Of a stretch of 64,000 bases of DNA, positions 33,708 to 44,720 are shown piece after piece (positions within the stretch are counted from its first letter, which is position 1; each line of letters opens with the position of its first letter). The DNA comes from Punica granatum. Lineage: Eukaryota; Streptophyta; Magnoliopsida; Myrtales; Lythraceae. The notes below the pieces were generated by a model, which worked only from the letters and a program-made list of their open reading frames with translations, was not told the origin of the DNA and ran no database searches. The position numbers and the translations under genes are program-made. The DNA is taken from positions 21,546,811 to 21,610,810 of the forward strand of contig NC_045128.1 of the NCBI RefSeq assembly GCF_007655135.1, read 5' to 3'.

Positions 33708-33897
33708 GTAAGACGGTCTTTGTATATAATGCTGCCTTCATGTCAGCAATGCCATAAGCCACATGACAGAAGATGGGTTTTTGTTATGGCTTATTAATAA
33801 AATCCCTACATGACTTCTTGAATTTATGCGTCTAATTTCTCTTTCGCACTCACTTCTAGCATCTTTAAATTCTAAAACAATTCACTTTCATTTCCAG
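33708..33897 (+). other. Putative retrotransposon intron (190 bp)
   Basis: GTAAGA at the donor contains the in-frame stop (GAT GTG TAA). The interior is T-rich and ends TCATTTCCAG. Removing it keeps the RT frame open on the other side. The minus-strand element has an intron at the same protein position (48162-48371). Ogre-type elements are known to carry an intron in pol. Confidence 0.75.
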
Positions 33898-34782
33898 GCT
33901 CCAATGGAATCCAAATCACCGATGCAACGATTCGAATTCATCCGAAACACGCCTCGAAAAGTCCCTACCCATATATTTCGGGGAAGGACTTGATGAGGAT
34001 GATCACGTGCCCGAGAGAGATGAGAGTTTGCATCGTCTCGAAAACCACCAACTCACCTCGCTCGAGCCAATCGAAGAGATCAATATAGGCACTGCAGAAG
34101 AACCACGTACCCTCAAGATCGGGACAGGTCTTGAACCTGCACACAGAGCCTAGATGATCGATTTCTTGACAGAGTATCAAGAGGTCTTCGCTTGGTCTTA
34201 AGGCCGACATGCCAAGCTTAGACCCTTCAATCATAAAGCATTTCCTCCCACTCGACACTGAAAGATTTCATCTCAAACACCAACACTTCCGACGTCAACG
34301 GGCTGACATTCTTCTCTGCATTAAGGAGGAGGTCATCAAGCAGGTAGATGCGAGATTCTTGAAGGTATGCAATTACTCTGAATGGGTAGCGAACATCGTA
34401 CCGGTGGAGAAGAAGAATGGCAAAGTCAGAGTCTGCATTGACTATCGAGACCTCAACAGGGCCAGTCCTAAGGATAATTTCCCGCTGCCCCATATCGACG
34501 TCTTGGTGGACAACACGGCACGTCACACACAATTCTCCTTCATGGACGGCTTCTCTGGATACAATCATATTCAGATGGCCGAGGAGGATAAGATCAAAAC
34601 AACGTTCATCATGATGTGGGGCACGTTTTGCTACAAGGTCATGCCTTTCGGTTTCAAAAAGGCTGGGGCAACCTATCAGCGGGCGATGGTCACACTCTTT
34701 CATGACATGATGCATAAAGAGATAGAGGTCTACGTCGACGACATGATTGCGAAGTCCAAAGAAGGTGAAGATCATCTCCTAA
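33898..34782 (+). pseudogene. Reverse transcriptase (N-terminal and palm part) of a gypsy element
   Basis: After the intron the frame runs through DESLHRLENHQLTSLEP to a TAG (34151-34153, before MIDFL) and a TAA near 34199-34201. A one-base shift there leads into DPSIIKHFLPLDTERFHLKH. RT landmarks follow: KVRVCIDYRDLNRASPKDNF, FSFMDGFSGYNHIQMAEED, MPFGFKKAGATYQRAMV and the intact active site VYVDDMIAKSKEG. Similarity ends at EDHL about 34782. The thumb, RNase H and integrase are absent. Confidence 0.85.
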
Positions 34783-34869
34783 ATTTTTCTAGAATTTTCA
34801 AATCAGTCCCTATTATTTTAAATTGTTCAATTCAGTCCTCAGACATTTTCTAAAGATACCCAACCCTTT
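34783..34869. other. Junction sequence of unknown origin
   Basis: A T-rich stretch (TTTTCTAGAATTTTCAAATC, then ATTCAGTCCTCAGACATTTT) separates the RT break from the next LTR piece. It does not look like pol or LTR and may be a filler or a small unrelated insertion. Confidence 0.35.
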
Positions 34870-36989
34870 CCTACTTGGATTCCCGACCGACAATGTATGT
34901 GCTCCCGTTTAAATATTATTGTTTTCGTTATGCGTATACAACATGATAATACGTGCTCTTTGTATGATTTTCCGCTTCCATGAGTCAGTGTCGTTTTATC
35001 GATTCTGTTAATATTATGTTTGTGTATGTTTGTATGCGTTTATCGTGATCATGGCGGCACCGATTGTGTAAAATATGTATGTTTATTGTGCTTGACGTGA
35101 TAATGTGCTCTTGATCCGTGTTTAAACGCTTTATTTTTTAGTTTTTTTCGAAACCTCACACGAATCAGTTTAATCAGGCAAACTCGGCCTTAAATCAAAT
35201 TTTTAATTTCAAGACAATCAGGAATTAGGATTCGCATCGGACGGTCCATCAATGATTGTCTCGACGGTCTGAAACCCGCAAATTTAGAGCATTTGGCAAA
35301 AACATTAATTAATTTAATCAATAATTCCACTAACGGGATAATTGGGACGTTCATACGATTAATTAACTCACTTGGCCCTAATAACTTTGCACGAATTGGT
35401 AATAAACTGGTAACACGCGTTGATAGGTTGCAAACATGCATTGGTGCCCTTCTTTAAACGTGCAAATTTTATAAAACCCGAGACGCGTGGCTCGATGTGA
35501 CATGAATGTCTAGGAAGGACTTGCGCGTCTTGACTCGAGGCATCACCTAATTTCAAAAAACTCAGGTCGGAGCGTGGAAGTTCTTTTTAGATCACTTCTG
35601 GATAAACTAACAGGTCATTTGACTCTTTTAGGGTTCTTGCACAACCTTGAAAAGTCCAGGGGACCGGTCGGCGCCGGTCACAGGTCGAGGTGGCCCGCAT
35701 CACGCAGTCTCTCTTTTCGGAAAACAATCTTCACCTCAAAGGGCAAAATCGTCTATTTGCAGCTTAGCGACACCCCTAGGGTTCGAATAAGAGAAACACT
35801 ACGGTATTAGAGTAGGGATGGGCTACCTGTCTAGGCGCAGGTTCATCTGCATAGCCTGCTCTATCCGGCTGATGAGTTTTTGTTATTCTAGCATAATCTC
35901 GGGTAGTTAGTTCGGGTGGATTGGCTCAAAATAGAAATACCGGACTAATTGTGTACTTGTTTAAGACAAAATGGGCGATAGCGGGTTAGGTACTAGGTTC
36001 GAGGGTTTACGGGCGGAATCCATGTTCTGTAATAACCTGTAACAACCATAGTGTCACAACATAGAACAATCCTAAAAGCAACCCACAAACACAAGACTTG
36101 ACCACAGACGTCACGTCTGTCAGGTCCTCGGAAAATAATGCCAAATGCGAAATACCCTTCCGGGGTGATCCTTGATCGATTCATACCCTGTACCTACTCT
36201 TATTTGCTTTAGGGTAGGATTTGCATGCCAAGATACCCCTGTTAATAATCAGCTAACTCACGTAAATTCGGCAATAACAAAAACCCCATTGTTTGTTTAT
36301 TTGTGCTTACTAGTTACATTTTTGCACTTGTTTGCTATGCGGATCGAGCCCCGATCCTTTAGGATACAATTCATACGGGGTCCAACGCCCCTAACCGTTG
36401 ATCCCGAGGTCCAATCCCTCAAACACCGAGCGTATCTTAATTTCAATTTCAGTCTTTTTAAACCACACGGTGAGCACGAGTAGAATAATTATCGAACGCG
36501 AACTGACCGGGATTCAATTGTTGTAATTTGTATATTTTACTTTATCTCGAGAGGACAATGCAAGGATTTATTTGTATATTCATGTAAGAATCCCGGTCGG
36601 AGAGTGGATGGTCGGAGTGTTTCTTCAAATTTACCGTGTCAAAATGGACGAGTCAAGTGCAACCCTAAATCATGTGGTAAATAAATAAAATGGCAAGCCT
36701 AGCAAGCTAGAGTACCGAAAAGGCGTGTGGGATATAGGCCCACATGTAATAGAACCCCCGAATTCGAAATTTACGGTTCCGTACAGACCATTGCCTTAAC
36801 ATACTAGGTGTATCCCATACCCCTAGACTCGGGTAACTCACCGGTCCTCGACCTTCGGATCATAAACAAGTAGTGGCGACTCCTTCTCATGCGCGTCCGT
36901 CGCGCGTCCTCGGGAAGGTGGACACACCCAAGCCGCGTACGATGGTGCGCTCATGCGTGCCTCGACGAGATGAAATTCGGGTGCACACA
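34870..36989 (+). mobile_element. Gypsy LTR, 3' part, same subfamily as the large element
   Basis: Landmarks are TTTTATCGATTCTG near 34996, the inverted-repeat-like GTCTAGGAAGGACTTG near 35506, a degenerate GGGGTCCAACGCCCC near 36379, and ACCTTCGGATCAT near 36851. It ends CGACGAGATGAAATTCGG plus GTGCACACA at 36989, close to the terminus of the 22.5-kb element's LTRs rather than to the family-A ends (...GTACA). The LTR 5' half is missing. Confidence 0.7.
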
Positions 36990-37108
36990 TGTATGAAAAG
37001 TCGAGACTCCGTGACACGGACCGTCGAGGTTGGTAGCTGGTGTCAACCGACCCCTTGGACCTATCGGGGTCATGTGGACCCCGAAAGAGCCAAGAAACCG
37101 TTTGTTGG
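36990..37108 (-). mobile_element. Minus-strand gypsy LTR, left remnant beside the large insertion
   Basis: GGTAGCTGGTGTCAACCGAC and the CCGAAAGAGCCAAGAAACCG segment match minus-orientation LTR sequence such as 16990-17070. The large element is inserted right after it, and the LTR resumes at 59613. About 1.4 kb of LTR end are missing at the left junction. Confidence 0.7.
37104..37108. repeat. Target-site duplication, left (GTTGG)
   Basis: Identical to 59608-59612; directly outside the LTR terminus TGTGCG. Confidence 0.93.
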
Positions 37109-40100
37109 TGTGCGCACCCGAATTTCATCTCGTCGGGGCACGCATGCGCGATGCCTAAGCAACGCGGCTTGGGAGTATCCACCTTCCCGGGGACGCGCGA
37201 CGGACGCACGTAAGAAGGAGTTGCCACTCACTGTTTACGACCCGTAGGTCGAGGGCCGTTGAGTCGCCCGGGTCTAGGGGTACGAGGTACACCTAAATGC
37301 TAAAGCAATGGTCATGCGGAACCGAAAATTCCGAATTCGGGGATTCTATTACGTGCGGGCCTATATCCCGCACGCCCATTCGGTACTCGAGTTTGCTAGG
37401 CTTGCCGTTTTGTTTATTTACCGCGTGATTTAGAGTTGCACTTGACTCGCCCGTTTTGACACCGTAAATTCGATGAATTGATCAAGTTGGGCCAAGAGCC
37501 CGAAAGATAAGTGAGCTTGTGCATCGAGGAGTCGGTTCACTATCTTGGTGTTACAGTTCATCGAACCGTGATGGTCGATTCCCTGCGTGAACCGAAACCA
37601 AAAGTATCCGAGCTTACTCACCCTTTGGTGGCAATAGACCAACTTAACCGATCCGGCACTCGGACCGCTTGCTCACCGATCGGGGATCCTTACAAGTAGA
37701 TGAATAAACATACAAATAGAATTCTCACAATGTTCTCTCGAACAATTACAAAGTACAACTAAATGAGTAAATGGATCCCGATCGGTTTGCATTGGGCCAA
37801 TATTCCGCTCTAACTCGCCGTGTGTTTTCAATGACCGATAAATAAATTAAGGCAACGCGAGCTCAAGGAGCCGGGGGTCGGGTCCGATCAATCCAACGGT
37901 TTACGGGAGAACCGATCGGTTCTCACTGTATCCGGTGGGCCGATCGAGTTCCCGGGTGATATCTAAACCCGTTTCACACGCTCAATCCAAATCCGCCTTC
38001 CACATAGGCCGCATTTGGAGTGTGAAGGTGAATTGAGGCTAGATCCCATTCCGCACTCGGATTGCACGCGCTCGGTGAGTTAAGAGGCGTTGGACCTCGT
38101 GTTCGGTGATTTGGGGCATTGGACCCCGTGCAATACGTAACCTATGGGCTCGGGCCCGAACCGCAATAAATCATCATAGGCAAGGATAAAATGGAAGAAA
38201 ACTGATAAAACAGACGTAATACAGACAATAACTGAAAACTATCGGTGAATACAGACAAGTGGTGTATTAAGTCAAATGTACGTGATTTAATCAGTTATTA
38301 ACCGGGGTTGATTAGCAAACAATGTATCTAACCTAGGCAAACATAGATGGTGGATTAGAATAGGGTTCTAAGCCAATTACATGTGTGTGTTCGTTTTAAG
38401 ACTCTTATTCAGTGGGATGACACTGCGGTTTCACCGATTTAGCCAAACTTGTGTTTTGACTCTAGATTGGAATCTATCATTCCGCTTATCCATTATCTAA
38501 TGTTTGATTAGGCCAAATGTATGATTAATCCGGTTTTTTCGTGCTTTGTAACTGAAATAAAATACTCCCCACCGAATCTACGATAGGAAGGTAGAAACAT
38601 CGAAAGTGAACGGAATGGGCCGTGCGAATGAAACTGGTGCCCGAATGGGTTGCCCTTTTCATTCATTAGATCGAAGCGTTTCTGACTCCCTAACGCCTAG
38701 GGTATCGGTGAATCACGGAATGACGATTATGCCCCTAGATGATAAAATTGCGATGTTCGTGTATAAATTGGAGATCACGTCACACGACGAAGTCTAAGAA
38801 GGACTCGTGCGTCTCGACTCGAGCCGCCTCAAATCGGGCCCGGACTCGGGTCATGGCACGCGAGTACTTGTTAGACATCTATTCTATTTGTGTTACGTGT
38901 CTCGGTATTTTGAAATTGCGAGCTTTAATGGAAAAGGGCATTCCCGTCGTTCCGTGAATCATCGATGCGCTTATGAATTAATAATCAATTTGCCCAATTG
39001 TTTTGTCCAAGTGTTTTAATTAGCCGAATGATACGTCCCGTTTAACCCGTTGGTGGGATTCTTCGGTATTTATTGTTCCCCATTGCGGCTACGGTTTTGA
39101 CGGGAAATACTCGGATCTAATATGTTCTAATAAGCAATAAACGCGTGGACAATGATTAAGCGGAAATGAAATTACGAACAATTCCAAGGATCGACCTCGG
39201 AAGGACGGGGAGACCAACCGAGACTCCAAAGAGGTCACGAATGATTCGGCCACCTCTCATGGGTGAGTAGCCGAATATTCCTTTACCCGGTTCGAGTTTC
39301 GGTGGGTCTTCCACGTCATTCCTAACCACCCCTTGCATGCAACAAACAACATACACATAAGAACAACATATATTTCGCTAGATTAACATCAATATGACCA
39401 CGTACAAACGGAAACAACAAGACGAGATCGACTTGAATAATAACGAGATGGATAAAACACGGGAATCGATCCGTCTCGAAGTGGAAGAAAACTCCCCGGA
39501 CTCGTGTGGTCCAAGGAAGCTCTCGGCCACATCCATCAAGGGTGGCCGTGAGCTTCCATGGCTCACACGGGTCGGGAGGGTTTCTCCGGCCCCGATTCGG
39601 GTCTTTTCCCGTCATGCATAACGTGCTACGTGCGATTAACAATAAAGATACGTAGGAATCGACTCGTTTCGAGGGAAAAGAGACCGCTCTAACCCCGGAC
39701 AAGCCAAGGGAACTCACGGATCTCTCCCTTGAGACTAGGCCGTGAGTCCCATGGCTTCACCGTGGCCTAGGGAGTCTCTTTCACCCGGATCCGAGCCACC
39801 TCCTTTCATGTAACCACTTCTTAGCCATGGTTAAGGACTTCCCGCACCTAGAGATGGTTTAATCCGGGAAGAGGAGAGGGTCATGGACCCAAGGAGGCCG
39901 AAGAGGCTCACGGCCCTCCTTAGTGAGGCTTGGCCGAGAGGCTCTAGGGCCTCCTCGCGTCCATGCCGATCTCCTCCTCTCGGATCCAACCCTTCTAGCA
40001 TCATGTATGCATATCAACACGATGTATGAACGTGAATAATAAAGAAAATATACGTGCGACGATGTATGGCGTGCATGGGAGCATGGATCCGGAAGAAAAA

Positions 40101-42268
40101 AAGCAACCTTTCATGCATTTCGACCTTTAAAATGCATAAACACTTCATACAAGTAAAGATCGAAGATTCTAACTTCTCTAAATTATAAAGGGATGTTACC
40201 TAGCCTCGTTGCAAGAGGAAAAGAGTCGGGGAAGCGACCGTGGGAGTCGCAAGACTCGGGTTGAGGGCGACGAGTGGATGACTCGAGAGGTAGGCAGCCG
40301 CGGCAGCTCGAGGGAAAATGAGTCGGCACGCTTGCTCCGGTCACGGCACGATGCGAGGTCAGGCTCCTTGGACTCCTAAGAGGCAGATCTAGACGACCGT
40401 GGACAGACCCGAATGTGCCAAGCCCTAGATGAACCCGAAACAGTGAGAGAAAGTCCGGTATGAACACAGAAAATCCGGTAAGAGAAAAACGATGAAACGG
40501 TGGTTGTGCACGGTGGATCGGCCCTCGGATCGTGACCACCTCTTCACAGGGGAGGGTGAGGGTTGCGAGGAACCCTTTGAATGTGATGGCACGACTCGGC
40601 AAAGTCGTGGAGCGAAATGGCACGTCGTTAGGGCTGGGTGTGCACCCGGTAACGCCTAGGGACCCGATAGGATTTTTGGTTGAAACGCAATGATGGAGGC
40701 TTCAAATGGGAAATCTAAGCCCGGAAATGGACTTAGGGGATGGAAAATGTGTAGGCTAGGGAGTTTGGTGATTTTTGGTTCAAGTCGGGTCGGGTGGTTA
40801 CCGGAATACCGGGTGGTTTTCCGATGGTTTTGGTCGGTTTTGGCCTTGGTTCGGGATGGACGAATGAGTGGGAGTGGGTTGGAGTTTGAGAGGATTTTAG
40901 AGGGAGATTGGCTTGAGAGAGAAGGAGAATGAAGAAGTGATTAGAGTTAATTGTGAATGGGGCTTTATAGGCTAGCTTAACGGCTCGATTAAGGGAAATT
41001 AAGTGCAGTTAGAGGGCCTAAGTGAGGGCTGCCGAAAATTTGATGGAGGTTAGGGAGGGGTTTGGGTCATGTTGAGTGTAGGGGAAGCAAGAGGTTGAGT
41101 GATGGGGAGTGATGGGAGGTGATGGATGTAAGTGTGTAAGAAGGATTTCAAATTTCTGGTGGAGGGAAGAAGGAGAGGAGTTGGAGCCGCCGGCCAAGGG
41201 GATTAGCCGCGGCTTGCGGCGGTCAAATCGAAGCCATGGGTTTGAGCCGCGGCTTGGGGTTGAGCCATGGCTTGACGGCTTGGCTTGGCTGAGCTGTGGG
41301 TCTCATTCGGTTAAGAGAAAAGCCGGAAAAAGCTTGAGACTCGATTGAACGCGCATCCATATCCGATGTCCGATTAATTTATGGATTTGGAATGCTTGAA
41401 CGAAGAGGATTTGAATGAGCCTAATATCACCATACGTCGTGTGAACGAACGTTCAGACGACTCGGCGCCTCGAGAGTCGGTTTTGCACTGTTTGGACGTT
41501 CTGAGTGAAATTGAGTGCCCCGGTCCCCGATTGCTCTTTGCGCATCTTAACATTCGTTTCGGTGACTCTTCCGCCTCGTGGGAGATCGTCGGCTCGTTGT
41601 CCCCGACCGAAGACCGTTGGCCCGGGAAGGCCAAGGGACTTGTGACCGGGGTTTTCTCAGTGTTCCCCGAATGTCCTGGGGTGTTCGGGGATCGCTGTGA
41701 TCTCTGTTCTCCGTGAATGTGCCCTGAAGATTCATCGGGAGGCGTTCGCTACCACTGAAACGTCCCTCAGAGAGCCCTGTAGAGTTCCGAATGGCTGTCT
41801 GAAGCTTGTCCCATGACTTCGGTTGTCCCTGGGTGCCTGTAGGCTCGTTTTAGGAGGCCGTTTACTTGTCCGTGGAGCGGGCCCCGAGAGCCCTGTCAGA
41901 AAAGGCGTCCGTGAGAGATCGGGGTGTCCCGGCTTATGTGGTATGCCCCGGAAATGCGCCCGGACGTGTCGTTGGTCACTTTGGCACTAAGGGGGGTTTT
42001 TAGAGTCCCACATTGGGCACCTTTCGGTGCTTCAGTGATTCAGTGATGAATAGTGCCGCAGTGCCAGCTCCGCTCTTTTCGGGGTTCTTTGCCCGTAAGT
42101 TCTTCCGACTGCTCTCTTCGACTTTTCTAATGGACCCATCTCTTCTCCTGTTGTTCATGACTCCGTGACCGCACGTTCGCCTCTGATTGCCGGGTGATGA
42201 ATAGTAACCCGGGCTTTGATCGGGGATTCTCATGTAGGAAGCCGGTGGGCCAAAATGGGGTGCTGACA
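37109..42268 (-). repeat. 3' LTR of the Ogre-type element (5160 bp)
   Basis: Plus-strand termini are TGTGCGCACCCG and GGGGTGCTGACA. It matches 54446-59607 along its whole length with scattered transitions (by eye roughly 2-4%). A TATA box is at 40963-40970 and a two-copy version of the 28-bp subrepeat near 38087. The left terminus faces the end of another LTR (36989) 119 bp away in inverted orientation. Confidence 0.95.
40963..40970 (-). promoter_or_regulatory. TATA box in 3' LTR
   Basis: CTATAAAG on the sense (minus) strand, about 1.3 kb from the LTR start. The same motif is at 58300-58307 in the 5' LTR. Confidence 0.55.
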
Positions 42269-42282
42269 GCTTGCCCCTCTTT
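42269..42282 (-). other. Polypurine tract of the Ogre-type element
   Basis: On the minus strand AAAGAGGGGCAAGC directly precedes TGTCAGCACC. Confidence 0.85.
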
Positions 42283-42418
42283 GGTTGCATGCTCGGTTAG
42301 AGAATGTAGCCAAAGACCATAATATGCATCCCCTTTTTCGGCCCATCGACAGTTCTGATACCATCCCCTCCCCGCTGCTGCTCGCACCTTGTTTGGACAT
42401 GTCGGGACATTACGTTGG

Positions 42419-43690
42419 AAATTAAGACCAGGACAGACCCGAAAGAAACCAGGATGGACTCGACGAAAACAGGATAGACCTGAAAGAAACCAGGGTAGAC
42501 CTGAACAAGAAATTAGAACCGAGATAGACCCGAGCAGGAATCTAAAACCGGGATGGACCCGAACAGTAATTCGAAACCGGGATAGACCCGAACAGTAATT
42601 TGAAACCGGGATGGACCCGAACAGGAATGTAAAACCGGAATGGACCCGAACAGGAATGTAAAATCGGGATGGACCCGAATGCATGAGCCAGGATGGACCT
42701 GAATGTGACCGGGATGGACCCGAATGCATGAACCAGGATGGACCTGAATGTGACCGGGATGGACCCGAATGCATGAACCAGGATGGACCTGAATGTGACC
42801 GGGATGGACCCGAATGCATGAACCAGGATGGACCTGAAGGTGACCGGGATGGACCCGAATGCATGAACCAGGATGGACCTGAAGGTGACCGGGATGGACC
42901 CGAATGCATGAACCAGGATGGACCTGAAGGTGACCGGGATGGACCCGAATGCATGAACTAGGATGGACCTGAATGTGACCGGGATGGACCCGAACAGTAA
43001 TTTAAAACCGAGATGGACCCGAGCAGGAATTTGAAATCGGGATGGACCCGAGCAGGAATTTAAAACCGGGATGAACCAGAGCAGGAATTTAAAACCGGGA
43101 TGGACCCGAACAGGAATTTAAAATCGGGACGGACCCGAACAGGAATTTGAAATCGGGACGGACCCGAGCAGGAATTTGGAAACCGGGACGGACCCGAGCA
43201 GGAATTTGGAAACCGGGACGGACCCGAGCAGGAATTTCGAAACCGGGACGGACCCGAACAGGAATTTCGAAACCGGGACGGACCCGGAACAGGAATTTCG
43301 AAACCGGGACGGACCCGAAACAGGAATTTCGAAACCGGGACGGACCCGAAACAGGAATTTCGAAACCGAGACGGACCCGAAACAGGAATTTCGAACCGGG
43401 ACGGACCCGAACAGGAATTTCGAAACCGGGACGGACCCGAAACAGGAATTTCGAAACCGGGACGGACCCGAACAGGCATTTAAAAACCGGGACGGACCCG
43501 AACAGGGATTTAAAACCGGGATGAACCCGAACAGAAATTTAAAAACCGGGATGGACCCGAACAAGAATTTAAAACCGGGATGGACCCGAACAGGAATTTA
43601 AAAACCGAGATGGACCCGAACAGGAATTTAAAAACCGGGATGGACCCGAACAGGAATTTAAAAATCGGGATGGACCCGAACAGGAATTCG
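42419..43690 (-). repeat. 3'-UTR minisatellite, 28-31-bp units with an embedded 45-bp array
   Basis: About 1.27 kb of direct repeats. The core unit (plus strand) is GGGATGGACCCGAACAGG followed by AATTTAAAACC. Variants have GGGACGGACCC and AATTTCGAAACC and lengths of 28 to 31 bp. Sub-blocks are homogeneous (GGGACGGACCC units at 43126-43500, GGGATGGACCC units elsewhere), which implies local amplification. It lies between the conserved 3' UTR and the polypurine tract. The G/A-rich plus strand gives long meaningless open frames on both strands. Confidence 0.95.
42670..42985 (-). repeat. 45-bp higher-order array, 7 copies
   Basis: GCATGA recurs at 42681, 42726, 42771, 42816, 42861, 42906 and 42951, exactly 45 bp apart. 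Each unit is two diverged GGATGGACC half-units, one with CGAATGCATGAACCA and one with TGAATGTGACC or TGAAGGTGACC. The AAGG variant occurs in three consecutive copies. Confidence 0.95.
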
Positions 43691-44302
43691 AAGTTTGGAA
43701 TTTGCGCAAAGCGTTGTGTGATACGGCTCGCTTGGCGTTCGGATCTGGACCGCTTCATGCGCGGCGGCTGACGATGATCTCTTATCGCTCGTCCTTCTTT
43801 GAACATCGTTGGTTTGGGCGGTGTAGTGCATCCCTCGACGGTTTCGTACGCATTGAGAGCGCACTCTGTCGCGTGAGGCAGACGTGAGTCCGTCAAGGAG
43901 AAGATGCCCCCAAGGGTCTCGATCGCACCTGCGCGTTGAAAAGATAGGCCTACAAAGGATGTCAGCCGCGTGAAATCGTTTGGACTACGACGCGTAAAGG
44001 AATCTATGTAAAGATGTGTTGGGGACATGATATCAGTGGTCATTTGAAAGGCGGCCGTGTCCCTATCGGAGAATAGCTTTTCTGAGACGGGTAACCCGTA
44101 GAATTATGTGTATAAAGGTAACGGGAGGGATCTTGTGGGATCCTCCAAATCAAGGATACGTCGATTCGACCCCATTCCGGGGCGAGTCTCGAGCCCGGAG
44201 AGTCGAAGAGAGTTTACTTGCGTCGGAGAATGCCGAACCACTACTCGGTGTAGCCCCACGAAGAAGTGTTACCGTTCTTTCGTGGTCGAGCCGACATTGT
44301 CC

Positions 44303-44345
44303 CCTAACTTTTGCCTAGGCCGCAAGATGCGTGATAACCTAGCGG
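44303..44345 (-). repeat. 3'-UTR hairpin 3, variant loop (Ogre-type element)
   Basis: Sense strand CCGCTAGGTTATCACGC, then ATCTTGCGGCCTAGGC and AAAAGTTAGG. The inner CCTC..GAGG stem is replaced, as in hairpin 3 of family A. Confidence 0.7.
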
Positions 44346-44429
44346 GGCGTTTTATCTGATCTTTCTCACATGAATGCTCACCTTTTGCTACGATCCCCAT
44401 GTTTGGGCGAGATCGCACCCCTCGGATCC

Positions 44430-44474
44430 TCTAACTTTTGCCTAGACCGCCTCGAAGAGGTTTTCGACCTAGTG
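44430..44474 (-). repeat. 3'-UTR hairpin 2 (Ogre-type element)
   Basis: Sense strand CACTAGGTCGAAAACCTC, then TTCGAGGCGGTCTAGGC and AAAAGTTAG. Same nested stem as hairpin 1, 114 bp downstream. Confidence 0.75.
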
Positions 44475-44542
44475 AGGAAGTGATCTATGCTCTCCTTTTG
44501 CCTCGACTCCCCTTTGCGGGATTTTAAGTCGTGCCACTAGTT

Positions 44543-44588
44543 CCCTAACTTTTGCTTAGGTCGCCTCGAAGAGGTTTTCGACCTAGCG
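44543..44588 (-). repeat. 3'-UTR hairpin 1 (Ogre-type element)
   Basis: On the sense strand CCGCTAGGTCGAAAACCTC, then TTCGAGGCGACCTAAGC and AAAAGTTAG: outer CTAGGTCG/CGACCTA(A)G stem and inner CCTCTTCGAGG palindrome. Confidence 0.75.
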
Positions 44589-44720
44589 GGAAAATTTATT
44601 TTTTTCTCTCAAGAAAGCTTAGTATTGGACAAACGGCGGGAATTGACGCTCGTTCACGAGAACAGAAATATCTTACAATGAAGCGGGCACGGAGCTCAGC
44701 GAATAAAAGCGTACAAGTGC

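Larger units (their letters stand above)
43691..44720 (-). other. Conserved 3' UTR of the Ogre-type element
   Basis: From the integrase stop this 1-kb stretch is non-coding but alignable with 26060-26780 of the family-A interior, e.g. GTATCCTTGATTTGGAGG on the sense strand (about 44135-44160). Conservation of non-coding DNA between diverged families suggests a role in the genomic RNA. Confidence 0.75.

Noticed and set aside
36838..37247. Mirror-image proteins on the two strands (MATPSYVRPSR / MATPSHARPSR)
   Set aside because: They come from the inverted pair of LTR ends, not from genes.
40183..40623. 146-codon frame in the LTR, also at 57520-57960
   Set aside because: It is present twice only because the LTRs are copies. 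It has no recognisable domain and its composition follows the GC-rich DNA. Worth a check for coding selection but not called.
42670..42985. CRISPR-like regular repeats
   Set aside because: Units are contiguous with no unique spacers, the host is a plant nuclear genome, and the array lies in a retrotransposon 3' UTR.
42127..43771. Long open frames of up to 275 codons on both strands (HSGPSRS-, PGRTRAGI-type repeats)
   Set aside because: They run through the minisatellite. Unit lengths divisible by three and the base composition keep frames open on both strands; no protein family is recognised.
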